Shown: positions 1-8,562 of the stretch, one piece after another
Position numbering within the stretch: position 1 is the stretch's first letter
How the letters are laid out: each line of letters opens with the position of its first letter
Source of the DNA: Patescibacteria group bacterium UBA6220
GTDB taxonomy: Bacteria; Patescibacteriota; Minisyncoccia; Minisyncoccales; Minisyncoccaceae
DNA length: 64,000 nt
Reading direction: 5' to 3'
Assembly: GCA_002421745.1 (NCBI GenBank)
Contig: DISC01000006.1
Span: 99,924 to 163,923 of the forward strand
Position numbers and translations under genes: made by a program
The notes under the pieces: generated by a model
Databases searched by the model: none
Told to the model about the DNA's origin: nothing
The model's input: the letters and a program-made list of their open reading frames with translations, nothing else

Positions 1-312
1 AAGCACTCCAATAAAAATAGCTGGTCCAGATATAAAAACATACCAAGTCCAATGACGATCCAAGCCAACCATCCAAACATACCAAAAAGCCATAGCAAAA
101 AAAGCGATTGCTCCCACTAAATCATATTTCCAAGCAGCAATAGTTACTCCAATCAATAAAAATACAGGCAAAAGATGCATAAAAAGAGCTATCGCAAGCT
201 CCCAACCACTATATTCTCCAAAAACATCTAAAGAAAACAATGAAATAAATAAAACAAAAACTATACTTAAAATTCGCGGCAACCAATAAATAATTTTTTT
301 AAAAGTTGACAT
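1..312 (-). CDS. Membrane protein, 3' end outside window
   Basis: An open frame runs from the ATG at 312 to the window edge, 104 codons without a stop, so the C-terminus is missing. The protein begins MSTFKKIIYWLPRI and has at least three hydrophobic segments (about residues 10-30, 48-68, 72-100), separated by short loops with Trp and His. It resembles small integral membrane proteins of unknown function. The next gene upstream lies only 12 bases away, so the two are probably co-transcribed. No function can be assigned. Confidence 0.6.
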   Translation of the reverse strand, partial: MSTFKKIIYWLPRILSIVFVLFISLFSLDVFGEYSGWELAIALFMHLLPVFLLIGVTIAAWKYDLVGAIAFFAMAFWYVWMVGLDRHWTWYVFISGPAIFIGVL

Positions 313-324
313 AATATTAATTAT

Positions 325-513
325 TTATTTTTCAGTCACAAACTTGATAATAAAATATATTGTCGTTACTGCAAATAATCCCCACCAAAACCATAAAAGA
401 CCTGCCAAATAACTATAAAAATATAAACCCAATAAAATCCCCAAAGAAAGAAGGCAAATTTTTATAAAACCTATCTCCCACCATTGAAATGTCCATTTTT
501 TAAAAATTTTCAT
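325..513 (-). CDS. Small two-pass membrane protein
   Basis: This encodes 62 residues with a basic, Trp-rich N-terminus (MKIFKKWTFQWWEIG) and two transmembrane segments at about 15-35 and 38-57, ending in a short charged tail. It sits 12 bases upstream of the truncated membrane protein at the window edge. The pair could form a small membrane complex, but that rests on adjacency only. No family is recognised. Confidence 0.5.
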   Translation of the reverse strand: MKIFKKWTFQWWEIGFIKICLLSLGILLGLYFYSYLAGLLWFWWGLFAVTTIYFIIKFVTEK

Positions 514-552
514 ATATTTTTTTTATTATAATAATTATTATTCTAAAAATAA

Positions 553-1647
553 TTATGGCTGAAAAATATCTTGTGGCTCAAAACGAACCTGTTGAATTTC
601 CGAAAACTGTTTTGCAGTAGCTTCAATTTGAAGCCACAATATCCCGGTCCGACACGACCCACCAATAGTCTTATTATTGGGATCATTAAATGTAAGCGTT
701 AAAACTCCGTTATTTTCCGATGCAGCCTCTAATGAAAATCCTTGCAATGGATATTCCGTACTAATACCCTGCGCCATTTCCGCACTTGTTAAATTTCCAG
801 AAATAAGAAGCTTTATGGTGTCTTGTATAGGTGTATTGGTTATAGGAATTTCGCGATCTACGGACACTAGCCCGTTTTTACTACAAAGAATATTTCCACT
901 ATTATCTTTATCTAAGCTTGCATCATAATAATACAATTTTACTTTTCTTAATTGCTCAGTAGATCTTTGTATTAATATATTTTTTACAAATACCATATCA
1001 TTAATTTTCCACCCAACAATTTGAACTCTGTCTCCCGCTTCTAAGGATGTTTCCAAGCAAGATTTGGAAATCGAATTAATTTGACAAAGACTTTCTTCGC
1101 TAAATTTAAGTTCATTATATAATGCTGGCGAACCTTGTTTTTCATAAACTAAATACCAAATACCTGATTTAAGACCGGGATTATCCTTCACAAGATTTCC
1201 CATTTCAAAAAAATCAGTTTGTTTTTCCGCTGCCTTCAAAGTAACTGGGATTCGAAGCTCTCCATCATTCTGAGGAAGACCCGACGGATTATCCCTTTGC
1301 AAAACAAGTGTTCCTTGTTGATCTTTTGGAATCGAAAAAAACAGAACACTTTCAAATGGAACAAATTTTTCTGTCATCCAATCTTCCTGAGCTTGAGCAT
1401 AAGTTTGTTTAATAATATTCCCATTCTCATCAAGCAATTTTATTGGAAATGTGGCCTCAAAAAACCAATAGCCCACAGCCTCTCCATTGACAATAAAAGG
1501 ACTTTGAATTTCTTGATTTAATTGCGGATTTTCAACTTTAATAAGTACAGCTTCAGGTTCCTGATTTACTAATTTTTGACCAAGAAAACCCAAGGTAAAA
1601 ATACCGACTATTATCACAAGTACAATAATTAATAATATTTTTTTCAT
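553..1647 (-). CDS. Gmad2/GerMN-domain exported protein
   Basis: This is a 364-residue protein with an N-terminal membrane anchor (residues 4-22, Ile/Val-rich). It is followed by an Ig-like Gmad2 domain (about 33-140, starting KVENPQLNQEI and containing the GYWFFEATFPI strand). A middle segment of about 145-230 has two cysteines, and the C-terminal part (about 235-360) is a GerMN domain, with the pattern VKLYYYD...ISLLISG-like helix...LTLTFND. GerMN and Gmad2 are known from spore germination proteins, and in non-sporulating Patescibacteria the combination is a common exported protein of unknown role. The start is supported by a TGATATAAT element six bases upstream of the ATG, which would give a leaderless mRNA. 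Confidence 0.75.
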   Translation of the reverse strand: MKKILLIIVLVIIVGIFTLGFLGQKLVNQEPEAVLIKVENPQLNQEIQSPFIVNGEAVGYWFFEATFPIKLLDENGNIIKQTYAQAQEDWMTEKFVPFESVLFFSIPKDQQGTLVLQRDNPSGLPQNDGELRIPVTLKAAEKQTDFFEMGNLVKDNPGLKSGIWYLVYEKQGSPALYNELKFSEESLCQINSISKSCLETSLEAGDRVQIVGWKINDMVFVKNILIQRSTEQLRKVKLYYYDASLDKDNSGNILCSKNGLVSVDREIPITNTPIQDTIKLLISGNLTSAEMAQGISTEYPLQGFSLEAASENNGVLTLTFNDPNNKTIGGSCRTGILWLQIEATAKQFSEIQQVRFEPQDIFQP

Positions 1648-1653
1648 ATTTTT

Positions 1654-1662
1654 ATTATATCA
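1654..1662 (-). promoter_or_regulatory. Extended -10 promoter for the GerMN gene
   Basis: TGATATAAT on the minus strand ends six bases before the ATG at 1647. A transcript starting 6-7 bases downstream of the -10 would begin at or next to the start codon, so the message is probably leaderless. Confidence 0.5.
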
Positions 1663-1672
1663 TAAAATTTAA

Positions 1673-2593
1673 TCAAAAATCACCTAAAAGAAGATTGTTT
1701 TGTTTAATTCCTTGAGTTGTCCATATAAACCTCAATGGATCAACAGACACGCCTCTCATAGTAATAGAAAAATGCAAATGTGGCGCTATAGAATATCCCG
1801 TATTGCCAGATAAACCTATATTATCTCCTAATTTTATAATCTGTCCTTCCCTAACATCAAATCTATTAAGATGCAAATACAAAGAATAAACACCCAATCC
1901 ATGATCCACTATTACGGTGTTTCCATAATTTGTCATACCTCTGACAAAAACAACCTTACCATCATTTACAGCATAAATAGGTGTATTTAAGGGAGCCTCT
2001 AAATCTACCCCCAAATGTTGTATTTTATAATTTTGCGATTTACGAATATTGCCAAAAGAGCCTACATCTTTAACTTTAAAAACTGGATAAACAAAAGGTT
2101 TGGTAATATAAGATACTGGTGTAATAACGTTTAAAACTTTAGCTAAGCTTTTATTCTCAATATTAATTATATTATTTATTATATTTTTACTGGTATATCC
2201 TTTTTGAGCTAACTCCTTAGTGACAACCATCTTTGTTTCCAAAAAACTTCTCTTAACTACAGTTATGTTTTTTTCGAAAATTGCTTTATTGGGAACACTA
2301 ACAGAAAGCTTGTATTCTCCAGGCGTCTTATTTAAGGGAGCTCCCGTGATTGCAATCCAATCTTTATTGTCTTCGTTTCGAAAAAAATGTAATTTCACTG
2401 AGCCAAAACTTCCAGTAATTTCATTTACTTCATCTTTTACCACAATCAAAAAAGTATCTGCTTGAGAAATAATTTCAGCAGAAACAAGTACTCTAGGAGG
2501 CAGAGCCGGACTATCAGCTCTTGCAAAACAAGCGGGACAAAAAATAGAACCCGCAATTATACATATTAAAATTAATGAAAATTTACGAAACAT
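1673..2593 (-). CDS. M23 family zinc metallopeptidase (LytM-type)
   Basis: This is a secreted or anchored peptidoglycan endopeptidase. From the chosen start (MFRKFSL) there is a signal peptide of about 25 residues. A beta-rich domain of about 150 residues follows, and then a C-terminal LytM/peptidase M23 domain. The zinc ligands are visible as HLGVD (H and D) and HLHF (second H of the HxH), with the connecting VNDGKVVF, VIVDHG and GLSGNTG motifs. M23 enzymes cleave cross-bridge peptides in murein. The frame opens 11 codons earlier at 2626, but that ATG overlaps an extended -10 element, so 2593 is the better start. Confidence 0.85.
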   Translation of the reverse strand: MFRKFSLILICIIAGSIFCPACFARADSPALPPRVLVSAEIISQADTFLIVVKDEVNEITGSFGSVKLHFFRNEDNKDWIAITGAPLNKTPGEYKLSVSVPNKAIFEKNITVVKRSFLETKMVVTKELAQKGYTSKNIINNIINIENKSLAKVLNVITPVSYITKPFVYPVFKVKDVGSFGNIRKSQNYKIQHLGVDLEAPLNTPIYAVNDGKVVFVRGMTNYGNTVIVDHGLGVYSLYLHLNRFDVREGQIIKLGDNIGLSGNTGYSIAPHLHFSITMRGVSVDPLRFIWTTQGIKQNNLLLGDF

Positions 2594-2624
2594 ATGTGTA
2601 ATTCTCTTAATTTTATCTATTTCC

Positions 2625-2633
2625 ATTATACCA
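2625..2633 (-). promoter_or_regulatory. Extended -10 promoter (TGGTATAAT) for the M23 peptidase
   Basis: TGGTATAAT lies 31 bases upstream of the ATG at 2593 on the minus strand. The same element recurs upstream of 6565 and 11656, so it appears to be the preferred promoter type here. No convincing -35 is seen, which is usual for extended -10 promoters. Confidence 0.55.
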
Positions 2634-2684
2634 CAAAAAATTACGTTTTTAAGTAATTTTAAGTTTTTGACAATATGTACAATA

Positions 2685-3296
2685 TTATTTAAATTTTAAA
2701 CTTTCGAGCACATTATAAAAAATCTCGCGATATTCCGGCCATTTCTCTGCAGTTGTATTGTCTGAAATTGTAAAATACTTATCTTTATTTAAAATCACTA
2801 CAAGTATAATCTTAAAATTAACATCCTGCATAAATAAATCTGCTTCCAAAACTTTGGCTGACTGACCATCGATCTTTCTTTCAATTTCAGAAGTAAAAGA
2901 AATCGACGGAACAGCGCTTTCCACCTGTCGCTTAACCAAATCAACTATTTCGTTTAATTTGCCTTCATTAATATTATCAAAAGACACGGCCATATAACTC
3001 TTAAAATGAATTTTTTCAGCGGCACTATTTTTGGGATGAACCTCTTTGGCATTTTGATAAGCCACTAAAGTATTTGGCATTTCTACTTGAATCCATCCAG
3101 TTGGCGGAATAAAAGTAAAATAATCTCCAACGTATGGATTGCTAGACTTCAAGGAATCAGTCGGTATAAAATTTTTTTCTACTGATTGCAAATCCGAATT
3201 ATTCTGATTTTTTACCAAATTTAAAAAATAAAAAGCCGAAACAATAACAACGACCACAACCATTAATACAGCCAAGAAAATAATTATTTTTTTCAT
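2685..3296 (-). CDS. Membrane-anchored protein, PsbP/Mog1-like fold possible
   Basis: This encodes 203 residues with a strongly hydrophobic N-terminal anchor (about 3-25), a polar linker to about residue 52, then a compact domain beginning DYFTFIPPTGW. Such a domain, opening with a strand plus PxGW and ending with a helix (FYNVLESLKFK), resembles the PsbP/Mog1-like domains found in many anchored bacterial proteins. This is a fold impression, not a motif match. It stands alone between an M23 peptidase and a hairpin terminator. Function unknown. Confidence 0.6.
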   Translation of the reverse strand: MKKIIIFLAVLMVVVVVIVSAFYFLNLVKNQNNSDLQSVEKNFIPTDSLKSSNPYVGDYFTFIPPTGWIQVEMPNTLVAYQNAKEVHPKNSAAEKIHFKSYMAVSFDNINEGKLNEIVDLVKRQVESAVPSISFTSEIERKIDGQSAKVLEADLFMQDVNFKIILVVILNKDKYFTISDNTTAEKWPEYREIFYNVLESLKFK

Positions 3297-3311
3297 ATTT
3301 TTAAAAATTAC

Positions 3312-3334
3312 AACATCTCAAAAAGAGATGTTGC
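3312..3334 (-). terminator. Hairpin terminator candidate
   Basis: A nine-base-pair stem (CAACATCTC / GAGATGTTG) with a five-base loop lies between the broken gene ending at 3412 and the gene starting at 3296. The minus-strand side is followed by a short T-rich stretch, so termination efficiency is uncertain. Confidence 0.45.
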
Positions 3335-3411
3335 CGTTAGTTAATTGATTATTAATTATTTGACTATTTTTTATATTTTTATATTTTTTCATATAAAACA
3401 GCTTAAAAATT

Positions 3412-3918
3412 TTATTGTCTGACTCCGCAACGATATTCTCCTAATTCTTTTTTATCAAAAGTATTCAAGCTAAGTAGTACATAAGATTCGAGTTCTGCAC
3501 CTAGCCCCATTGAAGTATATTCTGTTAATTTTGGACAATTATCTTCTGTTACCTTCTCTTTTATGGGATTCCAATATGAAATTGTGTTATTTTCTACGAC
3601 TATTGGTTTAGAATAATAATCTGTATAAACTTCTTTTCTACTATTTAAATCATAAATAGAAAGAATTCTGGGATCTGGAGCTGTTCCAATATCAAGAATT
3701 AAAAAATCGCCCTCAAACGCTAAAAAATACATGGGACCAGAACCAACTTCAAAATCATCTTTTTCAACAACATATTTACAAGGAATATTTTGATTTTCCA
3801 TTGTCTTATATTTTATCAAAATATTTGAATCTTTGGTTATAAAAAAATACTTAGAACTATCATGACATTCTGCATTATCTATTATTTGAATTTGTTGATT
3901 TCCAACTAATTGTTGCTC
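3412..3918 (-). pseudogene. C-terminal half of an interrupted membrane protein
   Basis: This open stretch continues in exactly the same frame as the gene ending at 3919, separated only by the TAA at 3919-3921. The first residues after the stop (EQQLVGNQQIQIIDNAEC) extend the Gln/Asn-rich linker before the stop. A soluble domain of about 140 residues follows, with cysteines and the motif LDIGTAPDPRILSIYD. The only internal starts are a TTG at 3819 and an ATG at 3801, both well inside the domain. The simplest reading is one gene split by a nonsense mutation or a sequence error. Function unknown. Confidence 0.5.
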
Positions 3919-4269
3919 TTAATTTTGTAATTGAACCTGATTAGATTGGATTGATTTATTATTTATTAAATAACAACCAACACCCCCAATAATCAACAAC
4001 ACCAAAACAATTAATACAATTCTTCTACTAGTGTTGTTTTTGCAAGCACGCTTAACAAAAAATATTACTACATCAATAAGTATGACCAAAAACGAAAGAA
4101 AAATCACAACATTCTTAATAATCTTTATTTCGCAATAATTTCCAATAAAACCATTTCGAAAATATGCCATTGTAAAAAAATCGCAGTATTCTTTTCCATA
4201 AATAGACCAAAAGGAGAATATGATAATAATAGCCAAGAAAACTATTGTTCTTTTTATTATTCCTAGCAT
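3919..4269 (-). CDS. N-terminal half of interrupted membrane protein
   Basis: This is 116 residues with three hydrophobic segments (about 8-25, 48-68, 80-102), ending in a Gln/Asn-rich tail (SIQSNQVQLQN) at a TAA. The reading frame stays open for another 169 codons after this stop, so the gene probably encoded one protein of about 285 residues with an N-terminal membrane part and a C-terminal soluble part. Its layout resembles the gene at 5107-5490, which also starts with a basic segment, a TM helix and a Cys-containing loop, so the two may be distant paralogues. Confidence 0.5.
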   Translation of the reverse strand: MLGIIKRTIVFLAIIIIFSFWSIYGKEYCDFFTMAYFRNGFIGNYCEIKIIKNVVIFLSFLVILIDVVIFFVKRACKNNTSRRIVLIVLVLLIIGGVGCYLINNKSIQSNQVQLQN

Positions 4270-4306
4270 GATTTAATATATTATTTTAATATTTTTTTAT
4301 TTTAAT

Positions 4307-5005
4307 TTAATCTATGGCTTCTATTCTCCACATCTCGTCTTCTTTAATCAAGATGGCTCTATTTCTGCCAATATTTGTAAAATAAACCTGAACCACTCCA
4401 TTGATTTCGACTGATTGTTCAATCTTCAAACCTGAAGCAAAGTCTTGTGCTCCTAGTATTGGATCAAAATCAAGGTATCTGTCACCAAAAATCTCCTCAG
4501 CCCTATCAAGAAGATCATTAAAATATTTCCTATAATTATTACTATAAAACGTGCTTTCTGTTATATTATCTAATGAAAAGTTGTCATATATTGCGGCAAT
4601 GTGCTTGCCTAAAGCCATAAATACCACCTGTTCCGGCGAAAACCCTGATCTATTTTCAATATTTTTAAAATGCTCCGTATTTTGCTGAATGTTAATATTT
4701 TTATTTAAAAAAGATTCTTCAAAAAAGAATTCTCCCATTATTAAAGTCTCCTTGTGAGTATTGTCTCTATCTTTTTCTCCTTGATTCGATATATTTGTAT
4801 TTATTTTATCTCTTGTACTAGTTGTTAATAAATTTCCGGTGTCAGATGAAAGCGATTTATTATAAACATAGCAAGCTAAAACAATCATAGATACACAAGA
4901 AAAAACTGCGAATATAACCGCAATTATCCCTAAAATAAATATACTTAATGATGGTATTTTTTTAGGAATAAAACCCAACCAAAAGTTATCTTTATTTTCT
5001 TGCAT
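4307..5005 (-). CDS. Single-pass membrane protein with extracytoplasmic domain
   Basis: This encodes 232 residues. A short cytoplasmic N-terminus (KIPSLS) leads to one transmembrane helix at about 20-47. A polar, Ser/Thr/Asn-rich linker follows to about residue 95, then a globular domain starting at FSPEQVVFMALGKHIAAI. That domain ends in three strands (EINGVVQVYFTNIG, RAILIKEDEMWRIEAID), the pattern of small DUF4878/NTF2-like extracellular domains. This resemblance is by eye only. It lies in a run of unidentified membrane proteins on the same strand (3.4-6.6 kb). Confidence 0.5.
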   Translation of the reverse strand: MQENKDNFWLGFIPKKIPSLSIFILGIIAVIFAVFSCVSMIVLACYVYNKSLSSDTGNLLTTSTRDKINTNISNQGEKDRDNTHKETLIMGEFFFEESFLNKNINIQQNTEHFKNIENRSGFSPEQVVFMALGKHIAAIYDNFSLDNITESTFYSNNYRKYFNDLLDRAEEIFGDRYLDFDPILGAQDFASGLKIEQSVEINGVVQVYFTNIGRNRAILIKEDEMWRIEAID

Positions 5006-5042
5006 ATTTTTTAATTTCGCTACTTTAAACTATTATACTACA

Positions 5043-5066
5043 AACAAAAAACCGACGCAAAGGTTG
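5043..5066 (-). terminator. Weak rho-independent terminator
   Basis: A short stem (CCAAC / GTCGG, with one G-T pair) on the minus strand is followed by a run of six T. It lies downstream of the gene ending at 5107. It belongs to the same terminator style (CCGAC...GTCGG) repeated at 10.02, 11.70, 14.63 and 15.22 kb. Confidence 0.4.
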
Positions 5067-5106
5067 GCCTCGAATCAAAATACCAAAAAAAATTAAAACC
5101 TTTTTA

Positions 5107-5490
5107 TTAAATCCTTCCAATGATATGAAAATATGCTAATAAAAATTTTAAACTATAAAAAATTAACGCTACTCCCAATAGTAAAACAAAAATTTTTATT
5201 ATTTTAACATGATTGTTTTCACTATTTTTAATATAATCAATAGTAAATATTGATATATGTTTAGCAATAAATTTTAATAATCTAATAAACAAATCCAAGA
5301 AAAGCCATATAATTACTCCAATTTTTAAAAGTACTAAACCGCAACCATTTCCCCTGCCAGTTCCCCCAAAATTACAACTATCATTACTATAAATCAACCA
5401 TAAGCACAATAATATTATAATTATCAAATAAATAACGGTTCTTTTCCACGGACTATTTAAACAGCTTTTAATTATATTTTTTTGTTCCAT
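5107..5490 (-). CDS. Small membrane protein
   Basis: This encodes 127 residues with three or four hydrophobic segments (about 17-33, 50-70, 98-122). The loop after the first helix contains two cysteines and a Gly-rich stretch (CNFGGTGRGNGC). No family is recognised. The topology resembles the N-terminal half of the interrupted gene at 3.9-4.3 kb. Confidence 0.45.
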   Translation of the reverse strand: MEQKNIIKSCLNSPWKRTVIYLIIIILLCLWLIYSNDSCNFGGTGRGNGCGLVLLKIGVIIWLFLDLFIRLLKFIAKHISIFTIDYIKNSENNHVKIIKIFVLLLGVALIFYSLKFLLAYFHIIGRI

Positions 5491-5527
5491 AATTTTTTAT
5501 TAATTAAAAAATAGACCCACCTTTTGT

Positions 5528-6565
5528 TTAATTATTTATATTATTAATTTTTTTAATTTTATGATTATCACCCTTGAAAATATTAATACTACATATGGGA
5601 AGAATAATTAAAATTAAACCGACCAACGCATCTATAATGTTTTTACTAGAATCATCAAATGCCGAAAATAACAAACCGCCCAAGAATAGAAAAATTATCA
5701 AAACGCTTAATACTATATTAAAAATTGATATAATTCTTTTTATGTTTATATTCTTCGTCTTATTCCAACAAAACAGGCAGACCAAATTAATTGTTGGATA
5801 AACTAATGGAATTAAATCATAAATATATTGATTTTTATCATGCCATTCTACTTTCGCAAGCATCATAACAGAAAATACTATATTAGCTATTATAAAAATA
5901 CTAATTTTAATATTTTTATTTGATCCCTTTACATTTTCATTCTTTTCTATTTTTCTTTTCCTAAAAAACCCTCGTAAGACTTTTCCAATTATAATTAATA
6001 AAATTGCTAATAAAATCCACACTATAAAAATTATTAATATGCCCAATCCTTCTATTGCTGAATTAATAATACAAAAAACAAAAAATGCCAAAGCCAAATA
6101 AGATAAGCTATTTGAAAAAAAAGACGCCAATAACACGCGACTCCACTTATTTGTTTTAATAAAAAACTTGAATATAATTGACTCTATTAAAAAAGTACAT
6201 ATAAAAAATACTATAAAAAGCAGTGGTGCATTTATAATATTAAAATAATTATCTATAAAAAGATCTATTCTCCAATATATTATTAAAGAAATCAATCCAA
6301 GTCCCAAAACTGTGGTTATAAAATTTGCCAGAAAAGATATTTTAAATAATTTTAAAAATTTATCAAATAAAAAAAATTTAAAAATCGTGGCCTCAAACAA
6401 AGATACCACCAATAAAACAATCAATATAACTGGCCAAGCGGCAGGAATTAAAAATAAAAAAATGGGCAAAATAATCATGTTTGCCGAACAAAAAAACGGA
6501 AATAATATTAAGCTAAGTAAAAGTAATGTTAGCTTCCTATAAAAAAGAGTAATTTTTTGATTCAT
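5528..6565 (-). CDS. Polytopic membrane protein with signal sequence
   Basis: This encodes 345 residues with an N-terminal signal-like helix ending in FFCSAN, then about eight or nine hydrophobic segments. Two loops carry a related motif (FEATIFKFFLFDKF near residue 60 and IESIIFKFFIKTNKW near 125), suggesting an internal duplication of a three-helix unit. The middle loop is basic (RGFFRKRKIEKNENVKG). An extended -10 promoter (TGGTATAAT) sits 31 bases upstream of the ATG. No transporter or enzyme family is recognised. Confidence 0.55.
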   Translation of the reverse strand: MNQKITLFYRKLTLLLLSLILFPFFCSANMIILPIFLFLIPAAWPVILIVLLVVSLFEATIFKFFLFDKFLKLFKISFLANFITTVLGLGLISLIIYWRIDLFIDNYFNIINAPLLFIVFFICTFLIESIIFKFFIKTNKWSRVLLASFFSNSLSYLALAFFVFCIINSAIEGLGILIIFIVWILLAILLIIIGKVLRGFFRKRKIEKNENVKGSNKNIKISIFIIANIVFSVMMLAKVEWHDKNQYIYDLIPLVYPTINLVCLFCWNKTKNINIKRIISIFNIVLSVLIIFLFLGGLLFSAFDDSSKNIIDALVGLILIILPICSINIFKGDNHKIKKINNINN

Positions 6566-6595
6566 ACGTATGATAATAATTTATTGACTAAAATA

Positions 6596-6604
6596 ATTAT
6601 ACCA
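6596..6604 (-). promoter_or_regulatory. Extended -10 promoter (TGGTATAAT)
   Basis: This minus-strand element lies 31 bases upstream of the ATG at 6565 and matches the promoters at 2.63 and 11.69 kb. Confidence 0.5.
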
Positions 6605-6699
6605 ATATTGTTTATTAACGAAAAGGTCAACTATCTATCAACTTTTGAAATATCGATGCTTTTTAATATATCTCTCTGTCGCCTAAAATAACATAAAAA

Positions 6700-7432
6700 T
6701 TATTTAATCTCGGTTCCTCCCCACTCAACAACAGCAAATCCTTTTCTTTCAAATGTTTCTATTTTTTGAGGATCTATGTCTATTTTAGTATTTAGAGACT
6801 TATAAACCGTAAACACTCTTAACACAGAGTCTGGGCTGGGAGTTATTGTTAACTTGGCATTTTCAGTATATTCTTCTTGTGCAAAATGAATTAAATTGTA
6901 TTTATTTTCTTTCATTAATGGATATCAATAAACGATGAATTCATTATATTCTTTTGGAGTTAAGCCCATTTCTGAAAGAGTGCCTTGGAAAAAACCTTAG
7001 TATCCTCACCTCTCACAACAAAACCAGAGGTTAAATCATAATTAATACTATTTGTTTTTCCTTCCCAAAAAATATAACTATATTCTTTATTGTCTGCTAA
7101 ATTTATCAAGTGCCCATCAGGATAAGCCACAACTTCCCATCCATCTATTTCTTGATTATAATCAGGATAATCATAAATAATTTTTCCATTAAATTTCAAC
7201 TGAACTAAAGTTTTTTGTTTTTCTGTTGGATATAAATATATGACTGGTTTTGAAACAACAGAATAAGAACATCCCGTAGGATAATCTATCATCACGCTTA
7301 CAATTCCGAAAGAAAATAACTCTTTAAAATTATATCCCTGACTAAAACCAATAGAATAAGAACATCCAAAAAAAACAAGGATCAAAAAATAGAAGACACC
7401 AATTTGTTTACAATTTTAATAGATTTATTCAT
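6700..7432 (-). pseudogene. Broken exported protein of the KPVIYLYPT family
   Basis: Two open pieces (6960-7385 and 6700-6915) together spell one exported protein. A signal-like N-terminus is followed by KPVIYLYPTEKQ, YSYIFWEGK, FVVRGEDT, then LTPKEYNEFIVY and YPLMKENKYNLIHF, ending FERKGFAVVEWGGTEIK. As I recall the family, these blocks are contiguous in intact relatives. Here the frame is lost three times: in a T6 run near 7386-7391, near 6980 (KALFQKWA instead of a LSEMGLTPKEY-like sequence), and at a TGA (6925-6927) where a Trp is expected. The gene is decayed, or the assembly has indels in homopolymers. Confidence 0.65.
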
Positions 7433-7441
7433 ATTATTTTT

Positions 7442-8560
7442 TTATTTATTAAAAACATATCCTATGTGATTGTTTTTAAAATAAGTTATTTTTTGATAAT
7501 TTTCTTTAACGACTGATTTGAATTCCTCATCTTTCTCTCCCTTATCTAAAATAAAATCAAAAATCACTTTGGTGTTTTCTGGTCGATGAGAAAATAAAAC
7601 CAAATTATTACCAGCTTTAAGTGCATTAATTGTCGCTTCGTCTATTTCTATCTTTCTACCAACAAGCAACGGCATATCAGCCATATCATCGGTAATCACC
7701 AAACCATTAAATCCCAACTGATTAATTAGCGTGTCTTTTATAATCTTAGAAGAAAGACTAGTTATATTATTGTCGATATTTTCATAAATTGCATGTCCCA
7801 CCATTACAAAATCCACCCCTACATCTATGCTGCTTTTAAAAATCTCTAAAGATTTTTCAAAATTTTCCTTATTTACTTCTGTGTCTGGTATTTTTTTATG
7901 TGGATCTTCTTCAAAAAAACCCATTCCTGGAAAATGCTTTAAAGTTGCGGATACATTATTTTCTTGAGAAATCCGCACAAAACTATTGTTAAAATCCACA
8001 AGATCTTGAACTGTTCTGGTAAATATCCTTTCTTTAATAAAAGAGTCGTCATTAAAAGCATAATCCGCTACTGGCGCTAAATTTACATTAATTCCTATAT
8101 CTGACATCACTTTTACATCTTCTTTTATTATTTCTAAATCAGGACTACTAAACAAGAAAGCATTTTTAAAAGCATTTATTCTTGTGGCTCCGCCAGGCTC
8201 TTCATCAATCATTATAAAAAATTTACGATTAATTGATTCTTGAGCCACTTCTTGTAAATCTCTTATAAGATCTTTTAATTGGGTTCCATTTTCACAGTTG
8301 CGAGCATAAATTATAAGTCCAGACGGTTTAATATATTTAATAATATCTTTTGTTTTTTCATCCAATTTTGTTCCCATAAACCCTATTACAAAATTAGAAC
8401 CAAGCATTTCTTTAAAACTCGCTTCTTCTATCTCTATATTGTTTTGATTAAGATTTGCTTTCTCGTTAGATAAAAAATCATTCGAAAACAAAAAAGCAAA
8501 ACTGACTATAGTTAAAATTACTAAAAAAAGCAAAATTTTTACATTCTTCCTTAAAAACAT
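7442..8560 (-). CDS. Glycoside hydrolase family 3 (NagZ-like beta-N-acetylhexosaminidase)
   Basis: This is a 372-residue protein with an N-terminal membrane anchor or signal (residues 8-25) and a GH3 TIM-barrel domain. The signatures are PSGLIIYARN (start of the barrel), IDEEPGGATRI, NVNLAPVADY, LKHFPGMGFFEEDPHKK (flexible loop carrying the Asp/His acid-base pair of NagZ enzymes) and LVITDDMADM, in which the first Asp of the DD is the expected nucleophile. NagZ-type enzymes remove GlcNAc from murein fragments or glycans. The anchor suggests an extracytoplasmic role, unlike the cytosolic E. coli NagZ. It ends next to the pseudogene at 6.7-7.4 kb. Confidence 0.85.
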   Translation of the reverse strand: MFLRKNVKILLFLVILTIVSFAFLFSNDFLSNEKANLNQNNIEIEEASFKEMLGSNFVIGFMGTKLDEKTKDIIKYIKPSGLIIYARNCENGTQLKDLIRDLQEVAQESINRKFFIMIDEEPGGATRINAFKNAFLFSSPDLEIIKEDVKVMSDIGINVNLAPVADYAFNDDSFIKERIFTRTVQDLVDFNNSFVRISQENNVSATLKHFPGMGFFEEDPHKKIPDTEVNKENFEKSLEIFKSSIDVGVDFVMVGHAIYENIDNNITSLSSKIIKDTLINQLGFNGLVITDDMADMPLLVGRKIEIDEATINALKAGNNLVLFSHRPENTKVIFDFILDKGEKDEEFKSVVKENYQKITYFKNNHIGYVFNK

Positions 8561-8562
8561 TT

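Noticed and set aside
6925..6927. TGA recoded as Trp or Gly
   Set aside because: Several intact genes here end in TGA (for example 20435 methylase, 32075 recombinase, 45730 rhomboid) and Trp is coded by TGG throughout.
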